This document shows positions 23,717 to 35,169 of a stretch of DNA of 64,000 bases, in pieces. The DNA is from Ligustrum vulgare. Taxonomy: Eukaryota > Streptophyta > Magnoliopsida > Lamiales > Oleaceae. Each line of letters starts with the position of its first letter. The first letter of the stretch is position 1. The DNA is taken from NCBI GenBank assembly GCA_963555705.1, contig OY743171.1:19219352-19283351 (forward strand), given 5' to 3'. Made by a program: the position numbers and the translations under genes. The notes below the pieces were generated by a model. It saw nothing but the letters and a program-made list of their open reading frames with translations. It was not told where the DNA came from and ran no database searches.

Positions 23717-24005
23717 ACGCCACCTGCCATCGCCCGCTTCGTCGCCTCCAAGGTAAAGAAAGTACATTTAGACATGATAAATTATTGTTGGGTACATGAA
23801 ATTATTTTTATGAGAACTTATTGGAGAAGAAAAAGAAAGAGCTTGTATCCAACTAGAAACTGAGATTGAGCATAATTTGAAAGAAATTAGAGATTTTATT
23901 TTTATTGTCCTCATACTTGAGAAAGAAATTCTTATCAAGTACCCAGATAGTATAGATTTCCAAAGTTTAAATTTCGAGGACGAAATTATTTTAAGGAGGT
24001 AAGGT
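23717..24005 (+). other. Short interior remnant between LTR1 and LTR2
   Basis: Matches 36,485-36,780. It contains the same pol C-terminal stub (YPDSIDFQSLNFEDEII) and a purine-rich tract before LTR2 (AAGGAGGTAAGG), which serves as the polypurine tract. Confidence 0.7.
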
Positions 24006-24925
24006 TTTAGCGACCAAGAGTTTTTTTCAATTACTAAATAAATATTTAATTTCAATAAAAAGGTGTCGCTATAATTTCACCAATTTTTAAATTAAAGCGT
24101 CCTCGTCTAGCCATATTAATTACTTCGAGCCAATAAAATATAATTTGAGCCCAATTCGATTTTCTAGCCCAATTTCATAATTTTAAATATTGTCCAAGTA
24201 CAAATTTATTTAAGTTCCAAAATTATTATTCATTTTAAACACGAATTATTTTAAGTCTAAAATTTCAAAGTTCAATTTTAATATTACCCAATTTATTTTT
24301 CATCCAAGTTTTAGCTTTTAAATAATTATTTTTATTAGCGTATTCTATTCATACACGTATTCTCGTACCCCAAGTTTTCACAATTCTATTTTAAATAAAA
24401 CGCTTCCATATCCCACGTTTCACAATTCTATTTAAATTATAATACTTCCCATACCAATCTATATATACCATATATTCCCCAAATCCAATTCACTCACACA
24501 CAAAATCACAATAATTTCCCAAGTTCAATTTCTCTTGTACCTTCAACGACACGGAAATCACCGAACCATAATCGACGCCATCACCAACCCCCACCATGAT
24601 GTCAAACTCACTGTCGGAAAACAAAAACCAATTTCACTGCAATCAAGATCCCACCATCATAGACTATAGCAATCGCCAACACTGAGCTCCAAACCCGTAC
24701 TGCCCACTTCGGTTTTAACACCCAAGAAAACCCAAAATTAATTAACCAACTCTAAGCCTCGTTTTCGTGCCCGAACACAGCCCCAAAAATCTATTTTTTC
24801 GCATACCCATGTGCTCCCCTCCGTCGCCTCACGGTTGCGGTGTCATTTCCAGCACCGTCTCCGGCGATTGACCTTGAAAGAGGGGCTCCACCCAGCTCCA
24901 CCGCTCTCTCGTCTCTCTCTCTCTC
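24006..24925 (+). repeat. LTR2, left part
   Basis: Begins TTTAGCGACCAAG and ends in a CT repeat where the second Gypsy element is inserted. It continues at 35,079. Confidence 0.8.
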
Positions 24926-25777
24926 TGATGTGATCCAGACCACGGATACAAGCCCGCACAAAGATCCGTTGAAGATCGAAGGAGGGCCGATGACTCGATT
25001 GCAGACAAAGAGGGCCAAGGAAGCAATGGACAAGTTAGTTCAAGAAACAATGGTCAAAACAATGTTCGTGTCATCAAAAGAAGCAATTTCCATGTTGGAA
25101 GCTAGTCGAGACGACGAGTGGATCAACCTCATTCAAACCATCGAAGAAAATTAAAGAAAATTCAATGTTACGGCCGTAACAAGTAATTCCTCACGGCCAT
25201 AACTAGCTCAATGTTAAAATTGATAATTCGAGAAACAAAGGATCACGGCCGTAAAAGTTAAGGTTCACGGTCGTAAAAGAGTCACTGGACAAAAATCAGA
25301 ATTTGAATTGTTTTGACTTACGGCCGTAAGGAAATATGTCACGGCCGTAAATATGGTTCAGTAACAAGGTTACGGCCGTAAAAGGAAGGGTCACGGCCGT
25401 AAAAACATATACGCGTAATTTTAGGGTTTTAATTATTTCCTTATTTTTAGGTAGTTGTTTCCTTATTTAATTAAAACTCTTAAACCTAGTTTTGACCCTA
25501 TTTATAGGGATGTAATTTTCATTATTTAACAGACAACTTTGATATTATTATTGAGAGGCAATTTGCTTTCATACTTTATTCTTTATTGAATAAAATCCGA
25601 ACTTGCGAGTTAATCTTGTTTGTTCAAATCTTGGGTGAGATTTATTTTCATTGTGATCAAGAGGTCAACATATCTATTGATTGTGTTGGTTGCTTGGTTC
25701 AATTAATTTGAATCAATCTCTAAATCGTGGTTCTTTGGCGTTCTTGGGTCGATTTCAATAATTTGTGGGTTGTGTAG
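24926..25777 (+). repeat. LTR A, last 26 bases missing
   Basis: Starts TGATGTGATCCAGACC and is colinear with LTR B for 852 bases, with about four substitutions. It breaks off after TTGTGTAG and is joined directly to AAAAAGGACGGGAC of the RT region. Relative to the complete copy this removes the LTR tail, primer site, leader, gag and protease, about 2.8 kb. Confidence 0.9.
25168..25403 (+). repeat. ACGGCCGT palindrome array in LTR A
   Basis: Eight ACGGCCGT-type octamers, two with one changed base (ACGGCCAT, ACGGTCGT). They appear mostly as TTACGGCCGTAA or TCACGGCCGTAA, within 236 bases just after the polyprotein stop codon. Equivalent arrays are at 28,405-28,640 (eight) and 34,455-34,668 (seven; one unit deleted). 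Confidence 0.9.
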
Positions 25778-28149
25778 AAAAAGGACGGGACTTGGAGAAT
25801 GTGTGTCGATTGTAGGGCCATCAACAACATAACGGTAAAGTATCGTCATCCTATTCCTAGGTTAGATGATATGTTGGACGAATTACATGGCTCTAGCATA
25901 TTTAGTAAAATTGACCTTAAGAGTGGTTATCATCAAATTCGAATGAAAGAAGGAGATGAGTGGAAAACTGCTTTTAAAATTAAGTATGGCATGTATGAAT
26001 GGTTCGTAATGCCTTTTGGACTCACTAATGCACCTAGCACATTTATGCGTTTAATGAATCATGTTTTACGTGCATTTATAGGTAAATTCGTTGTAGTTTA
26101 CTTCGATGATATCTTGATATATAGTAAAACTTTGAATGAGCATGTGGAGCATGTTAGGTGTGTGCTTGTGGTTTTAAGACAAGAGCAACTTTTTGCTAAT
26201 TTTAAAAAGTGTGATTTTTGCATGGAAAAAGTTGTGTTTCTTGGCTATGTGGTTAGTGCTAAAGGAATAGAAGTAGATGAAGAAAAAATCAAAGCTATTA
26301 AAGAATGGCCAGCACCTAAAAGCATAACTGAGATTAGGAGTTTTCATGGCTTGGCTAGTTTTTATAGGCGCTTTGTTAAAAATTTTAGCACGATTGCTGC
26401 ACCACTCACAGAAATTGTCAAAAAAAGTGTAGGTTTTAAATGGGGAGTAGAACAGGAACATGCATTTGAAACAATCAAAAATATGTTGTGTAAAGCACCG
26501 GTTTTATCACTTCCTAACTTTGACAAGGCTTTTGAGATTGAATGTGATGCATCGGGGCTAGGCATTGGAGCTGTTTTAATGCAGGATCAAAGACCAATCG
26601 CCTATTTTAGTGAAAAACTAAAAGGGGCTGCACTTAATTACCCCACATATGACAAGGAGTTATACTCACTTGTGCGCGCTTTGGAGACATGGCAACATTA
26701 CTTGTGGCCACGGGAGTTCGTGATACACACTGATCATGAATCCTTGAAGCATTTGAGGGGTCAAGCTAAGCTGAGTAGGAGACATGCAAGGTGGGTAGAA
26801 TTCATCGAAACATTTCCCTATGTCATCCGATACAAACAAGGTAAGGAAAATGTGGTGGCAGATGCATTGTCTCGGAGGTATATTCTTTTAAATTCTTTAA
26901 ATTCTAAATTACTTGGATTTGAATACATTAAGGACATGTATGTTAGTGATCCGGACTTTTCTAGTATTTATGATTCATGTGGTAGAGGGGCTGTGGATAA
27001 ATTCTTTAAACATGATGATTATTTATTTCGAGAAAATAAATTGTGTGTCCCTAGGTGTTCAATGAGGGAGTTACTTGTGAGAGAGGCCCATAGTGGAGGT
27101 CTAATGGGTCATTTTGGAATTTAAAAAACCATCGAAATCCTAACTGAACATTTCTATTGGCCTAAGATGAAAATTGATGTGGTTCGGGTTTGTAGTAGAT
27201 GCATTACTTGCAAGAAGGAAAAATCTACGATTAAACCTCATGGATTATATATGCCTTTACCCGTACCTAGTGAACCTTGGGTCGATATCTCTATGGATTT
27301 TGTTTTGGGATTACCTAGGACTAAGAAGGGAAGAGATTCAATTTTTGTGGTAGTAGATCGCTTTAGTAAAATGGCACATTTCATACCATGCCACAAAACT
27401 GATGATGCTACTAACATAGCTGAAATTTTCTTTAATTCGAGAAGTCGTACGCTTACATGGGGTTCCTAAAAGTATTGTCTCCGATATGGATGTTAAATTC
27501 CTTAGTCATTTTTGGAGGGTCTTGTGGAACAAATTAGGTACAAAACTACTTTTCTCTACAACTTGTCACCCACAGACCGATGGGAAAACCGAGGTAGTAA
27601 ATAGGGCAATGATTCAATTGTTGCGCACGATAATCAATAAAAATCTGAAAAATTGGGAAGAGTGCTTACCATTTATTGAATTTGCATATAATAGGGCTAT
27701 ACATTCTACTACTTCTTGTTCACCATTTGAAATTGTTTATGGTTTTAATCCGTTAACACCATTGGATTTAATTCCTTTACCTGTGAATGAACGTAGTAGT
27801 TTAGATGGAAAGAAAAAGGCTGAGATGGTTAAAGCACTCAACAACAAGGTGAGGTTGGCGATTGAAAAGAAAAATGAACATTATGCTTCGCAGGCTAACA
27901 AAGGAAGAAAGGGCGTCATATTTGAACCCGGTGATTGGGTTTGGGTACATTTGAGAAAGGAATGGTTTCCAGAACAACGCAAGTCAAAGTTACAACCGCG
28001 AGGAGATGGTCCATTCTAAGTGATTGAAAGGATCAACAACAATGCCTATAAATTAGATCTTCCTGGTGAGTATAATGTTTCGGCTTCATTTAATGTTTCT
28101 GATCTATCTCCGTTTGATGCAGGTACAGATTCGAGGTCGAATCCTTTCG
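25778..28149 (+). pseudogene. Gypsy pol copy A: RT, RNase H, integrase (5' deleted)
   Basis: Starts mid-RT at [16 protein letters not shown]. It has the RT core [14 protein letters not shown] and the catalytic [10 protein letters not shown], RNase H ([40 protein letters not shown]), and an integrase zinc-binding region ([10 protein letters not shown], then [11 protein letters not shown]). The integrase core follows ([37 protein letters not shown]). Frame breaks are a TAA right after GHFGI (27,122), a one-base frameshift near 27,441-27,470 in the integrase core, and a TAA in place of the usual Gln after RGDGPF (28,017). All three are also in copy B. Unlike copy B it has GAG, not TAG, at 25,958. 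It lacks its start, gag and protease, so it could not act on its own. Confidence 0.9.
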
Positions 28150-28162
28150 AAGGGGGAGGGGA
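28150..28162 (+). other. Polypurine tract before LTR B
   Basis: AAGGGGGAGGGGA directly abuts TGATGTG of the LTR. This is the usual plus-strand primer of LTR retrotransposons. The same tract is at 34,200-34,212. Confidence 0.9.
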
Positions 28163-29040
28163 TGATGTGATCCAGACCGCGGATACAAGCCCGCACAAAG
28201 ATCCGTTGAAGATTGAAGGAGGGCCGATGACTCGATTGCAGACAAAGAGGGCCAAGGAAGCAATGGACAAGTTAGTTCAAGAAACAATGGCCAAAACAAT
28301 GTTCGTGTCATCAAAAGAAGCAATTTCCATGTTGGAAGCTAGTCGAGACGACGAGTGGATCAACCTCATTCAAACCATCGAAGAAAATTAAAGAAAATTC
28401 AATGTTACGGCCGTAACAAGTAATTCCTCACGGCCATAACTAGCTCAATGTTAAAATTGATAATTCGAGAAACAAAGGATCACGGCCGTAAAAGTTAAGG
28501 TTCACGGTCGTAAAAGAGTCACTGGACAAAAATCAGAATTTGAATTGTTTTGACTTACGGCCGTAAGGAAATATGTCACGGCCGTAAATATGGTTCAGTA
28601 ACAAGGTTACGGCCGTAAAAGGAAGGGTCACGGCCGTAAAAACATATATGCGTAATTTTAGGGTTTTAATTATTTCCTTATTTTTAGGTAGTTGTTTCCT
28701 TATTTAATTAAAACTCTTAAACCTAGTTTTGACCCTATTTATAGGGATGTAATTTTCATTATTTAACAGACAACTTTGATATTATTATTGAGAGGCAATT
28801 TGCTTTCATACTTTATTCTTTATTGAATAAAATCCGAACTTGCGAGTTAATCTTGTTTGTTCAAATCTTGGGTGAGATTTATTTTCATTGTGATCAAGAG
28901 GTCAACATATCTATTGATTGTGTTGGTTGCTTGGTTCAATTAATTTGAATCAATCTCTAAATCGTGGTTCTTTGGCGTTCTTGGGTCGATTTCAATAATT
29001 TGTGGGTTGTGTAGCTATAATTGCTACGTGGTTTGCATCA
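28163..29040 (+). repeat. LTR B, complete (878 bp)
   Basis: TGATG...CATCA ends form a five-base inverted repeat. It encodes the last 75 or so codons of the polyprotein (GGPMTRLQTKRAKEAMDKLV ... stop at 28,389-28,391), then the ACGGCCGT array and a TATTTATAGGGATGT region. A TATTGAATAAAATCC polyadenylation-like region and the U5 tail follow. As the middle LTR it would serve as the 3' LTR of copy A and the 5' LTR of copy B. Confidence 0.92.
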
Positions 29041-29042
29041 TC

Positions 29043-29059
29043 TGGTATCAGAGCTTAGG
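29043..29059 (+). other. Primer-binding site, initiator tRNA-Met
   Basis: TGGTATCAGAGCTTAGG begins two bases after LTR B and is complementary to the 3' end of plant initiator tRNA-Met. It is the only intact primer site in the three-LTR array. Confidence 0.92.
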
Positions 29060-29586
29060 CTCCAAAAATCAAGGTTATATCTTTGTTTTGTTTTCTTGAG
29101 TCTTCTTTAATCTTGTTCTTCGTGTTCTTCCAGTTCTTGAGTCTTTAATCCAAAAGGTGTCACAAAAAAATTCAATAGTCGTTATTTCTTTCGTTTGTTA
29201 TCCAAATTAAATTTCGTTTGTTTCGTCTTTCTCGAAGTTGAATTTTCGAAAAATCTAAAAAAAAAAAATGAAAATTCTCAGTCCAATTACAATAGCAGTT
29301 ATTTGATTTAAAAAATATATATTCTTGACTCAATCCTAGTTTCCATAAAAGTGTCAAGTTCTATATCGAGTCAAATTCCATTCTCTAAAGGTCTTCTTCA
29401 AGTTTTCCAAACAGTTCATAGAATTCTCACTCTTACTTGATTTGAATCATTCGGGCTTAAACTTGTTTGAGTTCGGGTTCGTTCTTTGAAGCAATTGAGG
29501 TGAAAGCCATTGAGTGGAAAAAGGCAGAGAGGTGAGATCAATAGAGGGTAAAAGCCAAATTTGAGTGATACACGAGCGAAATACAC
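29060..29586 (+). other. Untranslated leader of Gypsy copy B
   Basis: A non-coding stretch between the primer site and gag. Confidence 0.6.
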
Positions 29587-30360
29587 ATGAGGCATATAAT
29601 ATTTAGTTTTAGGATGTCTGAACAATCTACTACTACAAAAAACAACGATCGAGTCCACATGAAGGAAGAGATGGTACAACGGTTTGAGCGGTTGTTTGGG
29701 GATGTGTTAGGTAGGTTAGAAAGGCTTGAGCAACCTCGGGAAGTGCCTAATGCCCGCAGGCAAGGTGGGCAAGGTCGTAGAGTAGAGGGGGTCGATGAGA
29801 ATGAAGAAGGTAGTTATTTTGACGATGGGGTAATTGTGGATAAAGTAGTTAGGCATGGAAGAAGGGATAGAGATCTTGGTAGCGATAGGATGGATGGTAG
29901 TATGAGCAACATCAAAATGACAATTCCGTCATTCAAGGGTAGGAGTGATCTGGAAACATACCTAGAATGGGAAAAGAAGATGGAATTAATTTTCAATTGC
30001 TACACTTATTCGGAAGAGAAAAAGGTTAAGGTAGCTGTACTTGAATTCTCCGATTACGCTATTACTTGGTGGGATCAATTGGTGACTTCTAGGAGGAGGA
30101 ATCTCGAGAGGTCCGTTAGTACTTGGGATGAATTAAAAGCTATCATGAGAAAGAGGTTCGTTCCTAGTCATTACCATCGGGAGCTTCATCAAAAATTACA
30201 AAGTCTATACCAAGGATCAAAGAGTGTGGAGGATTATCATAAGGAGATGGAGATGTTGATGATTAGAGCTAATGTAGAAGAGGATAGGGAGGCTATGATG
30301 GCTCGATTTTTGAATGGGTTGAATAGGGATATAGCTAATGTGGTTGAACTGTAACATTAT
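29587..30360 (+). pseudogene. Gypsy copy B gag (N-terminal part)
   Basis: Encodes the capsid-type gag that would package the element's RNA. A second in-frame Met (MSEQSTTTKN, 29,614) may be the real start. An acidic/basic N-terminal region is followed by the retrotransposon gag domain: IPSFKGRSDLETYLEWEKKM, FSDYAITWWDQL, FVPSHYHRELHQKLQSLYQG and MMARFLNGLN. The frame ends at a TAA (30,352-30,354) inside VVEL-stop-HYLEMEDM, where related elements normally have Gln. That fits CAA to TAA. The downstream frame resumes in phase. Confidence 0.88.
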
Positions 30361-32010
30361 TTGGAGATGGAGGATATGTTGCACATGGCTATAAAGGTGG
30401 AGAAGCAAATAAAGAAAAAGGGAACAACAAGGTATCAATCTGGTTCTAATTCTTCTTGGAAGCTGAAGTGGGATAGTAAAGGAGATGGGACTGTTTCTAA
30501 AGGGAAGTTTGAAGCACCAAAAGGGAAGTTTGAGGCACCAAAAGGGAAGGAGGAACAATCTAATAAACTCGTACCTAAAGGGGAACCTCAACCATCTAGG
30601 AGTAGAGACATTCAATGCTTCAAATGTTTGGGGAGAGGACATGTGGCATCTCAATGTCCTAATAGGCGAGTGATACTTGTGCGGAAGGATGGAGCCACGG
30701 AGAGTGATAGTGAGGAAGAGGATTATAGCGATATGCCGGCGTTGGAGGAAGTATGTGATGATGAGGATGTGTTATCCGGGGAGCATGGCGAGTTATTAGT
30801 GGCAAGGAGAGCTCTTAGTGCTCAAATCAACACGGATGATTTGGAACAACAACGGGAGAACATATTCCATACACGATGTCGCATTAATAACAAGGTATGT
30901 AGTATGATTATTGATGGTGGTAGTTGCACTAACGTCGCTAGTACTATACTTGTTGAAAAATTAGGATTACCTTTGTTAAAACACCCTAAACCTTATAGGC
31001 TTCAATGGTTAAATGATAGTGGAGAAATTAAGGTGAATAGGAGGGTGTTGGTGAGCTTTTCTATTGGTAGCTATGTGGATGATGTTATGTGTGATGTGGT
31101 TCCTATGCATGCCGGACACATTTTGTTGGGTAGGCATTGGCAATATGATAGGAAGGTAACGCATGATGGGTATAAAAATAGGTATAGCTTTACCAAAGGG
31201 GGGAAAACCATTACACTTGCACCATTGACACCGTCACAAGTGTATGAAGATCAAATAAAATTGAAAAATGATGAAGAAAAAAGAGTGAAGGAAAATGAGA
31301 GAAAGAGAGTTGAGGTCACGACCTCAGAAAAAGGAGAGGAAAAGAGAGTTGGAGCCACGACTCCAGAAAAAGGAGAGGCGAGAGAAAAAATGAGTGTTGT
31401 GGTACATACCTCAGAAAAAGGAGAGGGAGCGAAGAGTGGCAGAAAAGAAAGAAAAATGAGTTTCTACGCAAAAAGGAGTGAAATCAAGAAAGCATTCATG
31501 GAAGAACGGCCAATGGTCCTTCTGCTATACAAGGAATCATTCATTGCATTTGATGAAACTAACAAATCCCTCCCTAGTTTGGCTATTTCTCTCTTGCAGG
31601 AATTTGACGATATATTTCCCGATGACATACCTAGTGGGTTACCACCCATTCGAGGTATTGAACATCAAATTAATTTTGTACCTGGAGCAGTCATTCCGAA
31701 CCGCCCCGCTTATCGAAGTAACCCCGAGGAGACGAAGGAGCTCCAAAGGCAAGTGGAGGACTTGATGAGCAAAGGGTATATAAGGGAAAGTATGAGTCCA
31801 TGTGCCCTCCCCGTGTTACTTGTGCCCAAAAAGGACGGGACTTGGAGAATGTGTGTCGATTGTAGGGCCATCAACAACATAACGGTAAAGTATCGTCATC
31901 CTATTCCTAGGTTAGATGATATGTTGGACGAATTACATGGCTCTAGCATATTTAGTAAAATTGACCTTAAGAGTGGTTATCATCAAATTCGAATGAAAGA
32001 AGGAGATTAG
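30361..32010 (+). pseudogene. Gypsy copy B: gag zinc knuckle, protease, start of RT
   Basis: In-frame continuation of gag. It contains a CX2CX4HX4C zinc knuckle (CFKCLGRGHVASQC, residues 86-99 from the first Met) and an acidic linker. The aspartic protease motif reads MIIDGGSCTNVAS (Asp185), where D-S/T-G is more usual. A highly charged linker has three SEKGE/PEKGE repeats (residues about 320-370). The RT N-terminus follows: INFVPGAVIPNRPAYRSNP, GYIRESMSPCALPVLLVPKK and [15 protein letters not shown]. It stops at TAG (32,008-32,010), where copy A reads GAG. Tandem KGKFEAP repeats lie before the knuckle. Confidence 0.9.
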
Positions 32011-34199
32011 TGGAAAACTGCTTTTAAAATTAAGTATGGCATGTATGAATGGTTAGTAATGCCTTTTGGACTCACTAATGCACCTAGCACATTTATGCGT
32101 TTAATGAATCATGTTTTACGTGCATTTATAGGTAAATTCGTTGTAGTTTACTTCGATGATATCTTGATATATAGTAAAACTTTGAATGAGCATGTGGAGC
32201 ATGTTAGGTGTGTGCTTGTGGTTTTAAGACAAGAGCAACTTTTTGCTAATTTTAAAAAGTGTGATTTTTGCATGGAAAAAGTTGTGTTTCTTGGCTATGT
32301 GGTTAGTGCTAAAGGAATAGAAGTAGATGAAGAAAAAATCAAAGCTATTAAAGAATGGCCAGCACCTAAAAGCATAACTGAGATTAGGAGTTTTCATGGC
32401 TTGGCTAGTTTTTATAGGCGCTTTGTTAAAAATTTTAGCACGATTGCTGCACCACTCACAGAAATTGTCAAAAAAAGTGTAGGTTTTAAATGGGGAGTAG
32501 AACAGGAACATGCATTTGAAACAATCAAAAATATGTTGTGTAAAGCACCGGTTTTATCACTTCCTAACTTTGACAAGGCTTTTGAGATTGAATGTGATGC
32601 ATCGGGGCTAGGCATTGGAGCTGTTTTAATGCAGGATCAAAGACCAATCGCCTATTTTAGTGAAAAACTAAAAGGGGCTGCACTTAATTACCCCACATAT
32701 GACAAGGAGTTATACTCACTTGTGCGCGCTTTGGAGACATGGCAACATTACTTGTGGCCACGGGAGTTCGTGATACACACTGATCATGAATCCTTGAAGC
32801 ATTTGAGGGGTCAAGCTAAGCTGAGTAGGAGACATGCAAGGTGGGTAGAATTCATCGAAACATTTCCCTATGTCATCCGATACAAACAAGGTAAGGAAAA
32901 TGTGGTGGCAGATGCATTGTCTCGGAGGTATATTCTTTTAAATTCTTTAAATTCTAAATTACTTGGATTTGAATACATTAAGGACATGTATGTTAGTGAT
33001 CCGGACTTTTCTAGTATTTATGATTCATGTGGTAGAGGGGCTGTGGATAAATTCTTTAAACATGATGATTATTTATTTCGAGAAAATAAATTGTGTGTCC
33101 CTAGGTGTTCAATGAGGGAGTTACTTGTGAGAGAGGCCCATAGTGGAGGTCTAATGGGTCATTTTGGAATTTAAAAAACCATCGAAATCCTAAGTGAACA
33201 TTTCTATTGGCCTAAGATGAAAATTGATGTGGTTCGGGTTTGTAGTAGATGCATTACTTGCAAGAAGGAAAAATCTACGATTAAACCTCATGGATTATAT
33301 ATGCCTTTACCCGTACCTAGTGAACCTTGGGTCGATATCTCTATGGATTTTGTTTTGGGATTACCTAGGACTAAGAAGGGAAGAGATTCAATTTTTGTGG
33401 TAGTAGATCGCTTTAGTAAAATGGCACATTTCATACCATGCCACAAAACTGATGATGCTACTAACATAGCTGAAATTTTCTTTAATTCGAGAAGTCGTAC
33501 GCTTACATGCGGTTCCTAAAAGTATTGTCTCCGATATGGATGTTAAATTCCTTAGTCATTTTTGGAGGGTCTTGTGGAACAAATTAGGTACAAAACTACT
33601 TTTCTCTACAACTTGTCACCCACAGACCGATGGGAAAACCGAGGTAGTAAATAGGGCAATGATTCAATTGTTGCGCACGATAATCAATAAAAATCTGAAA
33701 AATTGGGAAGAGTGCTTACCATTTATTGAATTTGCATATAATAGGGCTATACATTCTACTACTTCTTGTTCACCATTTGAAATTGTTTATGGTTTTAATC
33801 CGTTAACACCATTGGATTTAACTCCTTTACCTGTGAATGAACGTAGTAGTTTAGATGGAAAGAAAAAGGCTGAGATGGTTAAAGCACTCAACAACAAGGT
33901 GAGGTTGGCGATTGAAAAGAAAAATGAACATTATGCTTCGCAGGCTAACAAAGGAAGAAAGGGCGTCATATTTGAACCCGGTGATTGGGTTTGGGTACAT
34001 TTGAGAAAGGAATGGTTTCCAGAACAACGCAAGTCAAAGTTACAACCGCGAGGAGATGGTCCATTCTAAGTGATTGAAAGGATCAACAACAATGCCTATA
34101 AATTAGATCTTCCTGGTGAGTATAATGTTTCGGCTTCATTTAATGTTTCTGATCTATCTCCGTTTGATGCAGGTACAGATTCGAGGTCGAATCCTTTCG
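32011..34199 (+). pseudogene. Gypsy copy B: RT (rest), RNase H, integrase
   Basis: Continues in frame after the TAG with [14 protein letters not shown], then [25 protein letters not shown], RNase H and integrase as in copy A. It shares with copy A the TAA after GHFGI (33,172), the integrase frameshift (33,491-33,520) and the TAA after RGDGPF (34,067). Copy-specific differences include F to L before VMPF, G to A in the sequence before VPKSIVSD, and I to T before PLPVNERSS. Without suppression it cannot make a full polyprotein. Confidence 0.9.
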
Positions 34200-34212
34200 A
34201 AGGGGGAGGGGA

Positions 34213-35073
34213 TGATGTGATCCAGACCGCGGATACAAGCCCGCACAAAGATCCGTTGTAGATTGAAGGAGGGCCGATGACTCGATTGCAGACAAAGAGG
34301 GCCAAGGAAGCAATGGACAAGTTAGTTCAAGAAACAATGGCCAAAACAATGTTCGTGTCATCAAAAGAAGCAATTTCCATGTTGGAAGCTAGTCGAGACG
34401 ACGAGTGGATCAACCTCATTCAAACCATCGAAGAAAATTAAAGAAAATTCAATGTTACGGCCGTAACAAGTAATTCCTCACGGCCGTAACTAGCTCACTG
34501 TTAAAATTGATAATTCGAGAAACAAAGGATCACGGCCGTAAAAGTTAAGGTTCACGGTCGTAAAAGAGTCACTGCACAAAAATCAGAATTTGAATTGTTT
34601 TGACTTACGGCCGTAAGGAAATATGTCACGGCCGTAAATATGGTTCAGTAACAAGGTTACGGCCGTAAAAACATATACGCGTAATTTTAGGGTTTTAATT
34701 ATTTCCTTATTTTTAGGTAGTTGTTTCCTTATTTAATTAAAACTCTTAAACCTAGTTTTGACCATATTTATAGGGATGTAATTTTCATTATTTAACAGAC
34801 AACTTTGATATTATTATTGAGAGGCAATTTGCTTTCATACTTTATTCTTTATTGAATAAAATCCGAACTTGCGAGTTAATCTTGTTTGTTCAAATCTTGG
34901 GTGAGATTTATTTTCATTGTGATCAAGAGGTCAACATATATATATATTGATTGTGTTGGTTGCTTGGTTCAATTAATTTGAATCAATCTCTAAATCGTGG
35001 TTCTTTGGCGTTCTTGGGTCGATTCCAATAATTTGTGGGTTGCGTAGCTACAATTGCTACGTGGTTTGAATCA
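34213..35073 (+). repeat. LTR C (861 bp), most diverged of the three
   Basis: Starts TGATGTGATCC and ends GGTTTGAATCA. Compared with LTR B it has about nine substitutions, a TA-repeat expansion (ACATATATATATATTG), loss of one ACGGCCGT unit, and AAG to TAG in the LTR-encoded polyprotein tail (34,259). It is followed by the CTCTC target duplicate. Confidence 0.9.
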
Positions 35074-35078
35074 CTCTC

Positions 35079-35106
35079 TCTCTCTTGTTATGGATGGACA
35101 GAGAAA

Positions 35107-35169
<63 letters not shown>

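Larger units (their letters stand above)
24926..35073 (+). mobile_element. Nested Ty3/Gypsy chromovirus (CRM/Reina-like) with three LTRs
   Basis: Inserted in a CT repeat, with CTCTC on both sides (24,921-24,925 and 35,074-35,078). The order is LTR A, RT-RNase H-integrase only, LTR B, a complete but mutated interior, LTR C. The two pol copies align with a constant 6,050-base offset and no indel over about 2.38 kb. I count about five substitutions. The polyprotein reading frame continues through the polypurine tract into the LTR, a feature reported for CRM-type chromoviruses. Stops and a frameshift make both copies defective. Confidence 0.85.

Noticed and set aside
25168..25403. Repeated ACGGCCGT units looked at first like a CRISPR-type array
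   Set aside because: Units are 8-12 bases, spacers are irregular, the array lies in a plant retrotransposon LTR and is repeated with it. No cas genes are present.
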